DNA of 64,000 bases, from assembly GCF_001426405.1 (NCBI RefSeq), contig NZ_LMEP01000023.1:420940-484939 (forward strand), written 5' to 3'. Origin of the DNA: Streptomyces sp. Root1304. GTDB taxonomy: Bacteria > Actinomycetota > Actinomycetes > Streptomycetales > Streptomycetaceae. The position numbers and the translations under genes were made by a program. Below the pieces are notes generated by a model that saw nothing but the letters and a program-made list of their open reading frames with translations, made no database searches and was not told the origin of the DNA. Shown here piece by piece: positions 24,875-31,541 of the stretch (its first letter is position 1; each line of letters begins with the position of its first letter).

Positions 24875-25756
24875 TCAGCCCGCGGCGGTGGCGGACCCCT
24901 CGCGCCACGCCGTCTCCACGGCGGCCGGGATGTCCGTCACCGGGAACTGCACGTGCCGTACGGTCCGTTCGCGGTCGACGACGAGGATCGCGCGCTTCAG
25001 CCGGAGGGCCTGGCCCGCGCGGAAGGTCGGCAGCCGAAACGCCGCCGAGAGCCCGTTGTCCATGTCGGAGAGCAGCGGGAAGGGGATGTCCTCCGCCTCG
25101 GCGAACGCCCTTTGCTCGGCGGGTCGTTGCGTGCTGACGCCGCGCACCGCGACACCCGCGGCCGTGAACCGTTCGTACGCCTCCCGGAACAGCCGGTTCT
25201 CCAGGGTGCACCCCGCGGTGCCGGGGATGTCGTTCCAGTCGTCCGGCAGTGGGCCGGGCCGCGCGGTCGCGGGGTAGCAGAACAGGACCGTGGCGCCCGC
25301 GCCGGCGTCCACCGGGTCGAGCGCGGGGCCCGTGTGCGCGGGCAGGGCGAGGCGGGGCAGCCGGGTGCCGGGCAGCTCGTGGACGCGGTGGGCCTCTGCG
25401 CTCCGCTCGTCCGCGGAACCGGTGAGCGAGCCGTCACCGAGCAGCCAGCGGTCGGCCCAGTCCTGCATCGACACCAGCACGGGCAGCAGGGCGCGGCCGG
25501 CGTCGCTGAGCCGGTACTCGAAGCGGACCGGCCCCTCCTGGTACGGCACCTTGTCGAGCACGCCGCTGTCGACGAGGTGGTTCAGCCGCTCGGTGAGCAC
25601 CTTGCGGGAGATGTCCAGCTCGCGCTGGAGCTCGTCGAAGCGGTGCCGTCCCCGTGCGGTCTCGCGGACGATCAGCAGGCTCCACCAGTCGCCGACGACG
25701 GCCGCGGCGTGGGCGACGGCGCACGCGGCGTCGCGGTCGGGCACGGCTCGTGCCAT
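24875..25756 (-). CDS. HxlR-type regulator fused to a peroxiredoxin domain
   Basis: Residues 1-105 form an HxlR winged helix: CAVAHAAAVVGDWWSLLIVRETARGRHRFDELQRELDISRKVLTERLNHLVDSGVL, with the ISRKVLTERL recognition helix. Residues 125-293 form a thioredoxin-fold peroxiredoxin of the BCP/PrxQ type, with GTAGCTLENRLF carrying the peroxidatic Cys, then GVSTQRPAEQRAFAE, FPLLSDMDN and RAILVVDRERTVRHVQFPV. A regulator welded to a peroxide-reactive domain suggests direct redox control of DNA binding. ATG 25756 is used. It diverges from an ABC exporter operon across two GAGTTCC-N5-GGAACTC-type sites. Confidence 0.88.
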   Translation of the reverse strand: MARAVPDRDAACAVAHAAAVVGDWWSLLIVRETARGRHRFDELQRELDISRKVLTERLNHLVDSGVLDKVPYQEGPVRFEYRLSDAGRALLPVLVSMQDWADRWLLGDGSLTGSADERSAEAHRVHELPGTRLPRLALPAHTGPALDPVDAGAGATVLFCYPATARPGPLPDDWNDIPGTAGCTLENRLFREAYERFTAAGVAVRGVSTQRPAEQRAFAEAEDIPFPLLSDMDNGLSAAFRLPTFRAGQALRLKRAILVVDRERTVRHVQFPVTDIPAAVETAWREGSATAAG

Positions 25757-25855
25757 GACGTGTCCTCTTCGTTCGGTCTCGTTCGGTGTCCGTGCGGGGG
25801 GTCGTACGGGTCGCGGGTGGGGCGGGTGTGACGGGTCCATCTTGCGCCATCGAGT

Positions 25856-25898
25856 GAGTTCCCGATAGAAACTCATTGTGAGTTCCTGATGGGAACTC
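25856..25898. promoter_or_regulatory. Twin inverted repeats between HxlR-peroxiredoxin and ABC genes
   Basis: GAGTTCC-TGATG-GGAACTC (25880-25898) is a perfect 7-7 dyad. GAGTTCC-CGATA-GAAACTC (25856-25874) is the same with one mismatch. Their centres are 24 bp apart, in the divergent promoter region. They fit binding of an HxlR dimer at two sites. Confidence 0.75.
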
Positions 25899-25964
25899 GC
25901 TCGAACCCGGGGCGGGAACCGCCGTGAACCCGTGGTTCGACCGATCCGGGGGAGGAACCGTTTC

Positions 25965-26768
25965 ATGCCCACAGCCCGGGCAACCGCCTGGCGCACCTGG
26001 CAGATGACCCGCCGCGCCTATCCATGGACGTACGCCGTCGGCACCGTCCTGCCCGCCGCGCTCACCATCGCGCTCGCCTTCTTCGGCTTCCACGCCATCG
26101 GCGGCGGCGAGGTCGGCGCGGACTTCGCCGCCGGCAGCGGCACCACCGCCTACCTCGCCTACATCGTCGTCGGCACGACCGCCTTCCACTTCGCCGTCCG
26201 CCTCATCCTCTGGTCCGCCAAGGCCCTCATCACCGAGCAGCGGCAGGGCACCCTCGGCGCCCTGCTCATCGCCCCCGCCGGCCGGCTGCCCTATCTGCTC
26301 GGCTTCACGGCCTTCGCGGTGCTCAGCAGCCTCGTCGAGTTCCTCGCCCTGGGCCTGGTCGTCACCGTCCTCGGCATCAGCGTGCCCGTCTCCTCCGTGC
26401 CGGGCGCCCTGCTCGGCGCGCTCGCCCTCGTCGGCGCGGTCTTCGCGCTCTCCGTCGGCCTCGGCGGACTGATGATCGCGGCGGGCGAGGCCCACATCTC
26501 GCAGAACACCGTCTTCATCGTGCTCGGCCTGGTCGGCGGCTTCACCTTCCCGCGCGACTACCTGCCGGAGCCGGTCACGTGGTTCGCCGAACTGCTCCCC
26601 ACCACCTCGGCGATGGACGTCCTGCACGGCAGCTTCACCGGCGGCCAGTCCCTGCCCGAACTCCTGCCGAGACTCGCCGTCTGCGCCGTACTCACCTGCC
26701 TCTACCTCCTCCTGGGCCTCAGGTACCTGCCGCGGGCCGAGGCCCGCGCCGTCGAAAGGACGTACTGA
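25965..26768 (+). CDS. ABC-2 type transporter permease
   Basis: The 267-residue protein has six transmembrane segments in the ABC-2 exporter layout (for example VLPAALTIALAFFGF, GFTAFAVLSSLVEFLALGLVVTVLG, LTCLYLLLGLRYLP). ATG 25965 follows GGAGG at a nine-base spacing. It is the first of three overlapping genes (permease, ATPase, permease) and its stop overlaps the ATPase start by one base. The operon diverges from the HxlR-peroxiredoxin gene and probably exports a toxic or oxidising compound. The substrate cannot be read from sequence. Confidence 0.85.
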   Translation: MPTARATAWRTWQMTRRAYPWTYAVGTVLPAALTIALAFFGFHAIGGGEVGADFAAGSGTTAYLAYIVVGTTAFHFAVRLILWSAKALITEQRQGTLGALLIAPAGRLPYLLGFTAFAVLSSLVEFLALGLVVTVLGISVPVSSVPGALLGALALVGAVFALSVGLGGLMIAAGEAHISQNTVFIVLGLVGGFTFPRDYLPEPVTWFAELLPTTSAMDVLHGSFTGGQSLPELLPRLAVCAVLTCLYLLLGLRYLPRAEARAVERTY

Positions 26769-27793
26769 TGACCACGGCGATCGAAGTCCGCGGCCTCCGC
26801 AAGGACTTCCCCGTACGCGAGAAGGGCCTCTTCGGCCCCCGCACCCTCAAGCGCGCGGTCGACGGACTCGACCTGGACATCCCGCGCGGCCGTGTCACCG
26901 GCCTCCTCGGGCTCAACGGCGCCGGCAAGACCACCACCATCAAGATCCTCGCCACCCTCCTGCGCCCCAGCGCCGGCACCGTGCGCGTCGACGGCCTCGA
27001 CGCCGTCGCGGACGCCCGCGCCGTACGCCGCCGCATCAACCTCATCGCCGGCGGCGAACGCATGGTCTACACCCGTATGACCGGCCGCGAGAACCTCTGG
27101 TACTTCGGCCAGCTCTACGACGTCCCGAAGGCCGAACTGCGCCGCAGGACCGCCGAACTCCTCGACCTCGTCGGCCTGTCCGACGCCGCCGACACCATGG
27201 TCGAGCGGTACTCGCGCGGCATGACCCAGCGACTCGCCATCGCCCGCGGCCTGATCAACCGCCCCGACTACCTCCTCCTCGACGAACCGACCCTCGGCCT
27301 CGACGCCCCGATCGCCCGCGACCTGCGCCGCGTCGTCGCCGACCTCGCCGCGCACCACGGCACCGGAGTCCTGCTCACCTCCCACTACCTGGCCGAGGTC
27401 GAGGAACTCTGCCGCCATGTGTACGTGATCTCCGCCGGCCGCCACCTCGCCCAGGGCAGCCCGGCCGAGCTGAAGGCCGCGACCGGCAGCCACCGCACGG
27501 TCCGGCTGACCGTGACCGACCCGACCGAACGCACCGGGGCCGTCGCCGAGGCCTTCGGCGCCACCCGCGAGACCCTCCCCGACGGCAGCGAACTCATCAC
27601 CCTGCGCCACCCCGACGACATCGCCGGACCCCTGACGGCGGCGGTCGTCGGCGCGGGCGGCTCGATCGGCGGCCTGGAGATCGCCGAGGCCAGCCTGGAG
27701 GACGCGATCCTCCGCCTGGCCGAGACGGGGGAAGCGGGCCTGGTCACCGCCGGCACCGCGGCGCTCACCGGGAGCGGGGGCCACCACCGGTGA
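26768..27793 (+). CDS. ABC transporter ATP-binding protein (DrrA/CcmA-like)
   Basis: This 341-residue ATPase has Walker A GLNGAGKTT near 48-56, the signature region YSRGMTQRL near 149 (SRGMTQ instead of the usual LSGGQ), Walker B YLLLDEPT near 168-175 and the switch His in LLTSHYLAEVEEL. After the domain comes a DUF4162-like C-terminal extension (VRLTVTDPTERTGAVAEAFGA), as in drug-exporter ATPases. It overlaps both neighbouring permease genes, so the three proteins form one exporter. Confidence 0.92.
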   Translation: MTTAIEVRGLRKDFPVREKGLFGPRTLKRAVDGLDLDIPRGRVTGLLGLNGAGKTTTIKILATLLRPSAGTVRVDGLDAVADARAVRRRINLIAGGERMVYTRMTGRENLWYFGQLYDVPKAELRRRTAELLDLVGLSDAADTMVERYSRGMTQRLAIARGLINRPDYLLLDEPTLGLDAPIARDLRRVVADLAAHHGTGVLLTSHYLAEVEELCRHVYVISAGRHLAQGSPAELKAATGSHRTVRLTVTDPTERTGAVAEAFGATRETLPDGSELITLRHPDDIAGPLTAAVVGAGGSIGGLEIAEASLEDAILRLAETGEAGLVTAGTAALTGSGGHHR

Positions 27794-28620
27794 ACCACCT
27801 CCGCCACGCCCTGCGGGTCTTCGCCGCGGAATCGCTCAAGCAGCACCGGCGGCTCTTCGGCCAGCCGCTCGTCGTCTTCTCGATGCTGGTCTGGCCGGTC
27901 CTCCAGCTGGCCACCACCTACTACACCCTGCGCCCCGTCGCCACGGCCTCCCGGGCCGCCGAGAACTGGCCGCTCGCCGCCGATCCCGAACGGCTCCTCG
28001 CCTTCCTGGCCACCGGCACGCTCGCGTACGCCTTCTTCTTCTCGCTGGTCCAGAGCGCCTGGCACCTGTCCTTCGAGCGGACCACGGGCACCCTGGAGCT
28101 GCTCTTCCTCTCCCCGGCGGGGCGCCTCACCCTGATGATCGCCAACGGCGCCGGCGCACTCCTGCAGAACGCCTGGCTGCTCACCTGCTTCACCGTCGCC
28201 GCCCTGACCGGCTTCGGGACGCTCTCGGTCTCGGCCTGGTGGATGTACGGCGTCGTCCTCCTGGCCCTGCTGGTCCCGGCGGTGGCGTGGGGAGCGTTCC
28301 TCAACAGCCTGCTGGTGTTCTCCCGGGACTCGGCCTTCCTGTACACGATCCTCGACGAGCCGCTGTGGTTCGTGTCGGGTGTCCGGCTCCCGCACTTCGC
28401 GCTCCCGGCAGCCGTCCAGGTCGTCGGCGCGGTCTTCCCGCTCACCGGCAGCCTGCTCGCGGTCCGCGGGGCCCTCCTCGAACACCGCACGGCGGCCGAA
28501 CTGGCCCCCACCCTCCTCGGCCTCGGCGCCCTGAGCGCCCTCCTGCTGGCCGCGGCCTCGGTGATCCTCCGCGTCGGTGAGAACAGGGCCCGCAGGACGG
28601 GCGCACTGAGCCTGGCGTGA
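27790..28620 (+). CDS. ABC-2 type transporter permease, second subunit
   Basis: 276 residues with an amphipathic N-terminus (RVFAAESLKQHRRLFGQP) and about six helices, including VVFSMLVWPVLQLATTYYTL and YGVVLLALLVPAVAWGAFL. GTG 27790 overlaps the ATPase stop. It pairs with the first permease as a heterodimeric ABC-2 channel. The gene ends before the structured region at 28642. Confidence 0.85.
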   Translation: MNHLRHALRVFAAESLKQHRRLFGQPLVVFSMLVWPVLQLATTYYTLRPVATASRAAENWPLAADPERLLAFLATGTLAYAFFFSLVQSAWHLSFERTTGTLELLFLSPAGRLTLMIANGAGALLQNAWLLTCFTVAALTGFGTLSVSAWWMYGVVLLALLVPAVAWGAFLNSLLVFSRDSAFLYTILDEPLWFVSGVRLPHFALPAAVQVVGAVFPLTGSLLAVRGALLEHRTAAELAPTLLGLGALSALLLAAASVILRVGENRARRTGALSLA

Positions 28621-28641
28621 GACACAGACCGGGAACGCGGA

Positions 28642-28792
28642 CGACCCGTGGGCCTTGGTCCCGTCCGCTCGAGTTCGGACGGGAGCCGGCCGGATTACCG
28701 GCGGCCCACGGGTCGGGTGACTGCGTGGTTTTCGGCAGGTGACCTGCCGAGGTGCACAGAGTGCGACGGCAGGCCGTTAGCCCGCAGTCACC
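28642..28792 (-). ncRNA. Two adjacent multibranched RNA folds, function unknown
   Basis: Element A is a 13-bp stem (642-654 with 703-715) enclosing two hairpins (659-667/676-684, 9 bp; 685-689/698-702, 5 bp), a three-way junction. Element B is a 10-bp stem (716-725 with 783-792) enclosing three hairpins (733-738/744-749; 754-757/761-764; 766-769/774-777), a four-way cloverleaf. They abut without a gap. On the minus strand the first arm of stem B lies within codons 8-11 of a short leader reading frame, so translating ribosomes would open it. No known riboswitch, tRNA or 4.5S RNA signature was recognised. It could also just be an elaborate terminator between convergent genes. Confidence 0.55.
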
Positions 28793-28815
28793 TCACGAAT
28801 CCGAAAAGAAACCAT
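28777..28815 (-). CDS. Putative 12-codon leader peptide MVSFRIREVTAG
   Basis: ATG 28815 is preceded by GAAAGGAGGTGATCC (28822-28836), a 15-base match to the complement of the 16S rRNA 3' end and the strongest ribosome binding site in the window. The spacing from GGAGG to ATG is 12 bases, a little long. The frame ends at TAA 28777-28779 inside stem B. A promoter-like TTGAGC-N17-TAGGCT lies at 28850-28878. No gene follows on the same strand; the next is the convergent ABC permease. It is either an attenuator leader, a dual-function small RNA, or the remnant of a lost gene. Confidence 0.45.
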   Translation of the reverse strand: MVSFRIREVTAG

Positions 28816-28849
28816 GTTCTCGGATCACCTCCTTTCAGCGTGTGACCAC

Positions 28850-28878
28850 AGCCTAGGAAAGCCCGGAGCGACGCTCAA
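28850..28878 (-). promoter_or_regulatory. Sigma-70-type promoter for the leader element
   Basis: On the minus strand TTGAGC (28878-28873) and TAGGCT (28855-28850) are 17 bases apart, close to the Streptomyces vegetative consensus. The predicted start near 28843 leaves a 28-base untranslated region with the extended Shine-Dalgarno. The -35 box lies in the loop of the bla terminator. Confidence 0.5.
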
Positions 28879-28910
28879 CCCATTTATTCGCGCGCTCTTT
28901 CCGGGCTACC
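28862..28910 (-). terminator. Probable terminator of the beta-lactamase gene
   Basis: AGCCCG...CGGGCT with an inner GAGCG/CGCTC pairing and a short T-run after it on the minus strand, beginning at the bla stop codon. Confidence 0.5.
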
Positions 28911-29838
28911 GGGACCGCAGCTCCGCGGCCAGCACCGAGGCCGTCTCGGCGACGAGCGCGTCGACGGGAGCCGCGTCCTCCGCGTCCCGGGTGGTCAGCA
29001 CAGCCAGCACGATCGGCCCGCCGTCCGGCGGCCAGGTGACGCCGGCGTCGTTGTTGGAGCCGTACCGCCCGCCGCCGGTCTTGTCGGCGAGCGCCCAGTC
29101 GGCGGGGAGCCCCTTGCGGAAGCGCTCGACGCTCGTCGTGTTGCCGAGCATCCAGCCGGTGAGGCGTTCCCGGTCCCGGGGTGCGAGGGCGCCGCCGAGC
29201 AGGAGGCGTCCGTAGGTCCGGCCGATGGCCCGAGGGGTGGTCGTGTCGGTCTCCCGCCACGGCTCGGCCGAGTTCAGCTCGGGCTCCCAGCGGTCGAGGC
29301 GGGTCGTGGGGTCGCCGACCGAGCGCGCGAACCGTGTGACGGCCGTCGGACCGCCCAGCTCGCGCAGCAGGAGGTTGGCGGCGGTGTTGTCGCTGAACCT
29401 GAGCGTGGCGTCGCAGAGCTCGGAGACCGTCATCCCGCAGGCGAGGTTCTCGGGCTCCCCGGTCACCGGGGACCAGCCCGCCCGCCGGACTTCGGCCGCC
29501 GTGTACCGGATGCGCCGCGCCAGGAACGTACCGTCGTGGTCGAGGTCGCGCAGCACCGCCGCGACGGCGAGCGTCTTGAAGACCGAGCACATCGGGAACC
29601 GCTCCCCGGCCCGGTACGCGATCGTGCGGCCCGTGCGGACGTCGTGCGCGTACACCCCGAGGCGCGCGGAGTGCCGTTGTTCGAGCTCCCGCAGCCGGGC
29701 GCCGATGCCGTCACCTCCCGGGGCGGAGGCGTAGGCGGAGCCGCCGAGGGGCAGAGCCAGGGACAAGGCCGCACCGGCTCCGAGAGCGAGAGCCGTACGA
29801 CGGGACGAGCCGAAACCTGTGCTGGACGAGGTGGACAA
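28906..29838 (-). CDS. Class A beta-lactamase, Tat-exported
   Basis: The 310-residue enzyme hydrolyses penicillins and related beta-lactams outside the membrane. All class A motifs are present: SVFK (85-88, nucleophile Ser85), SDN (149-151), EPELN (185-189, general-base Glu) and KTGG (253-256). The leader SSRRTALALGAGAALSLALPLGGSAYA is a twin-arginine signal. Cys84 directly before the nucleophile is common in actinomycete enzymes. The start is TTG 29838 after AAGGGA. No blaR/blaI-type regulator adjoins it. Downstream on the same strand lies the unexplained leader/RNA element. Confidence 0.95.
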   Translation of the reverse strand: MSTSSSTGFGSSRRTALALGAGAALSLALPLGGSAYASAPGGDGIGARLRELEQRHSARLGVYAHDVRTGRTIAYRAGERFPMCSVFKTLAVAAVLRDLDHDGTFLARRIRYTAAEVRRAGWSPVTGEPENLACGMTVSELCDATLRFSDNTAANLLLRELGGPTAVTRFARSVGDPTTRLDRWEPELNSAEPWRETDTTTPRAIGRTYGRLLLGGALAPRDRERLTGWMLGNTTSVERFRKGLPADWALADKTGGGRYGSNNDAGVTWPPDGGPIVLAVLTTRDAEDAAPVDALVAETASVLAAELRSR

Positions 29839-29900
29839 GCTGTTTCCCTTCCAGAGCGATCACTGCACAGGCAACCACGCGAAGGACCCCCCACCCGGTT

Positions 29901-30455
29901 TCACCGGACCGGCTCGTCGGCCGACGGCGGAGCGGGCAGCGCACGGGCGAACCCGTGCCAGTACGCGGCCCGTCGCGACGACTGCCGCACGATGCGGTCC
30001 GGCTCCGGCGGCGCGGGCCACAGCTGAAGCAGGTACCTCTCCTCCCGCGCCGCCCCTTCGCGGTCCGGGACCGGGTGCTGCGGGTCCATGCCCAGGGCGC
30101 AGTAGCGCACCCGGTATCCGGTCTCCTCCAGGTCCAGCCCCCACCGGGCCTCCCAGGCCCACTGTACGAGTTCCGTGTGCGCCGAGACCGGGCGGTAGGA
30201 GACCTCCACGACCTCCTCCCACCGGGAGTCCAGGGCCGGCGCGTGATCGTGCACCTCGACGGTGAAGCCGACGCGACCGTCGCTGCTCCCGGTGAGCAGC
30301 CAGAGGAATCCGGGCACGGCCGCCCCGCAGAGCCCGGACGTCTGTCCGGCGAAGGCCACGCCCAGGTCGTCCGGCATGTCCCCGCTGCCGCTCACGACGT
30401 AGATCTGTCCGTACGAGATGCTCACCTCGCCGTCCACCGGTGTGCGTACCGCCAC
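29901..30455 (-). CDS. Hypothetical protein
   Basis: GTG 30455 follows GAGGGTGAG and gives 184 residues. The N-terminal part is beta-rich with GQIYVVSGSG, then GAAVPGFLWLLTGSSDGRVGFTVEVHDHAP, and the middle has WEEVVEVSYRP...WAWEARWGLDLEETGYRVRYCALGMD. The C-terminus is RYLLQLWPAPPEPDRIVRQSS. The pattern recalls small beta-sandwich proteins seen in competence or regulatory contexts, but I do not recognise a named family. It has no signal peptide or membrane segment. It lies between bla and the RNA phosphodiesterase on the same strand, with separate spacing on both sides. Confidence 0.6.
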   Translation of the reverse strand: MAVRTPVDGEVSISYGQIYVVSGSGDMPDDLGVAFAGQTSGLCGAAVPGFLWLLTGSSDGRVGFTVEVHDHAPALDSRWEEVVEVSYRPVSAHTELVQWAWEARWGLDLEETGYRVRYCALGMDPQHPVPDREGAAREERYLLQLWPAPPEPDRIVRQSSRRAAYWHGFARALPAPPSADEPVR

Positions 30456-30561
30456 GATTACTCACCCTCCCGTTCCGTCGTTCCCTCGTTCCCGGAGGCT
30501 CCCGGCCGCCGGGCCCCACCGACGTCCGGTCGACGCCCCTCATCGACGCCACCCGAGGGCT

Positions 30562-31182
30562 TCAGGGCCCTTCGAATCTCCACGCCTCGATGTCGCGGTA
30601 CCGGATCGGTCCCGGACCGCGCCCGAAGTCGCTGCCGACCAGATGCAGTCGCTCGGCCCGCCAGCCGCGGCCCCTGAACCCGGCGAGGTCGGCGGCGACC
30701 GTCACCACCCTGGACGGATCGTCGCGCCGCGCCCGCGCCAGGGTCAGGTGGGGCCGCAGCGGCCGGTCCTCGAAGGGGACACCGCACTCCCTGACCACCG
30801 CGCGGACGTCCGCGGCCAGCCGGTGCAGCCCGTCCAGGTCCCCGTCGATCCCGCTCCACAGGACCCGCTCGTCGAAGTGCCCGCCGCCCCGCAGCGCCAG
30901 CTCGACCGGCCGGTGCGAGGCCGCGAGCTCCGCGAGCGGCGCCCGGAGCGCCGGAACGGTCGCCGCCGGCAGCTCGCCGAGGAACGCCAGCGTGATGTGC
31001 CAGTCCTCGATCCGGTTCCACCGCATGCGGGGGTACGCCTCGTACGCCGGCCCCAGCTCCCGCGCCAGTTCGTCCTTGGCCTCGTCGGGCGGGGCGAGGG
31101 CGACGAACACGCGGACGGTGGCGGCCCGGTCCCGGCCGTCCCCGCCGGACTCCGTCGCCCGCCCGTGTACCTGAGTCATCAT
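30562..31182 (-). CDS. thpR: RNA 2',3'-cyclic phosphodiesterase (2'-5' RNA ligase family, ThpR)
   Basis: The 206-residue protein has the two catalytic HxT motifs of the 2H phosphoesterase superfamily: HITLAFLG near residue 61 and HLTLARAR near residue 148. The start of the fold reads RVFVALAPPDEAKDEL. ThpR enzymes open 2',3'-cyclic phosphates at RNA ends. ATG 31182 and 31179 are adjacent; GGGA lies just upstream. It stands alone, with a 7-bp tandem repeat directly upstream. Confidence 0.88.
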   Translation of the reverse strand: MMTQVHGRATESGGDGRDRAATVRVFVALAPPDEAKDELARELGPAYEAYPRMRWNRIEDWHITLAFLGELPAATVPALRAPLAELAASHRPVELALRGGGHFDERVLWSGIDGDLDGLHRLAADVRAVVRECGVPFEDRPLRPHLTLARARRDDPSRVVTVAADLAGFRGRGWRAERLHLVGSDFGRGPGPIRYRDIEAWRFEGP

Positions 31183-31187
31183 CCGTT

Positions 31188-31215
31188 CCCCGTACCCCGT
31201 ACCCCGTACCCCGTG
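31188..31215. repeat. Four-copy tandem repeat of CCCCGTA
   Basis: Three exact 7-bp copies and a fourth with one change lie immediately upstream of the thpR start. Confidence 0.8.
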
Positions 31216-31541
31216 CCGTGTCGCCGCCAGGCGGGCCCCTGGCCGTTCCGATGTGAGGGTACGCGGTGTCCCGGCCGGTCAGCCGCCCGGGACACCGGCC
31301 CCGGCCTCGGCCCGGTGGGCCATCGCGGCGCGGACCCGTAGGCCGTCGCACTGTTTCGGCCACCCCGCCTCCGACCGTATGACGAGCGGCCTGTCGGAAC
31401 GCGCCCCGCACGCTCCCTCGCGGGGGTGGTTCCCGGGGTCCGGTGGGCGTAGTCCGGCACGGCCGACACGAGCGGCGCACCCGTCACCACGAAGCTGTGC
31501 GCTGCCACCCCGTACCCCCACGCAATCGGAGGTTCGTACGC
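31216..31541. other. Intergenic region with one hairpin
   Basis: This gap holds a perfect 10-bp hairpin, GGTGTCCCGG/CCGGGACACC (31265-31296). The rest shows no gene I can support. It must contain the promoter of the secreted delta-60 repeat protein. Confidence 0.5.

Noticed and set aside
28642..28792. The cloverleaf fold as a tRNA or a known riboswitch
   Set aside because: No tRNA stem lengths, T-loop or CCA end, and no recognised cobalamin, SAM, fluoride or c-di-AMP core.
28822..28836. 15-base match to the 3' end of 16S rRNA on the plus strand, as a possible rRNA fragment
   Set aside because: The similarity stops at the anti-Shine-Dalgarno; upstream bases do not match 16S rRNA. On the minus strand it reads as an extended ribosome binding site before an ATG, which explains it better.
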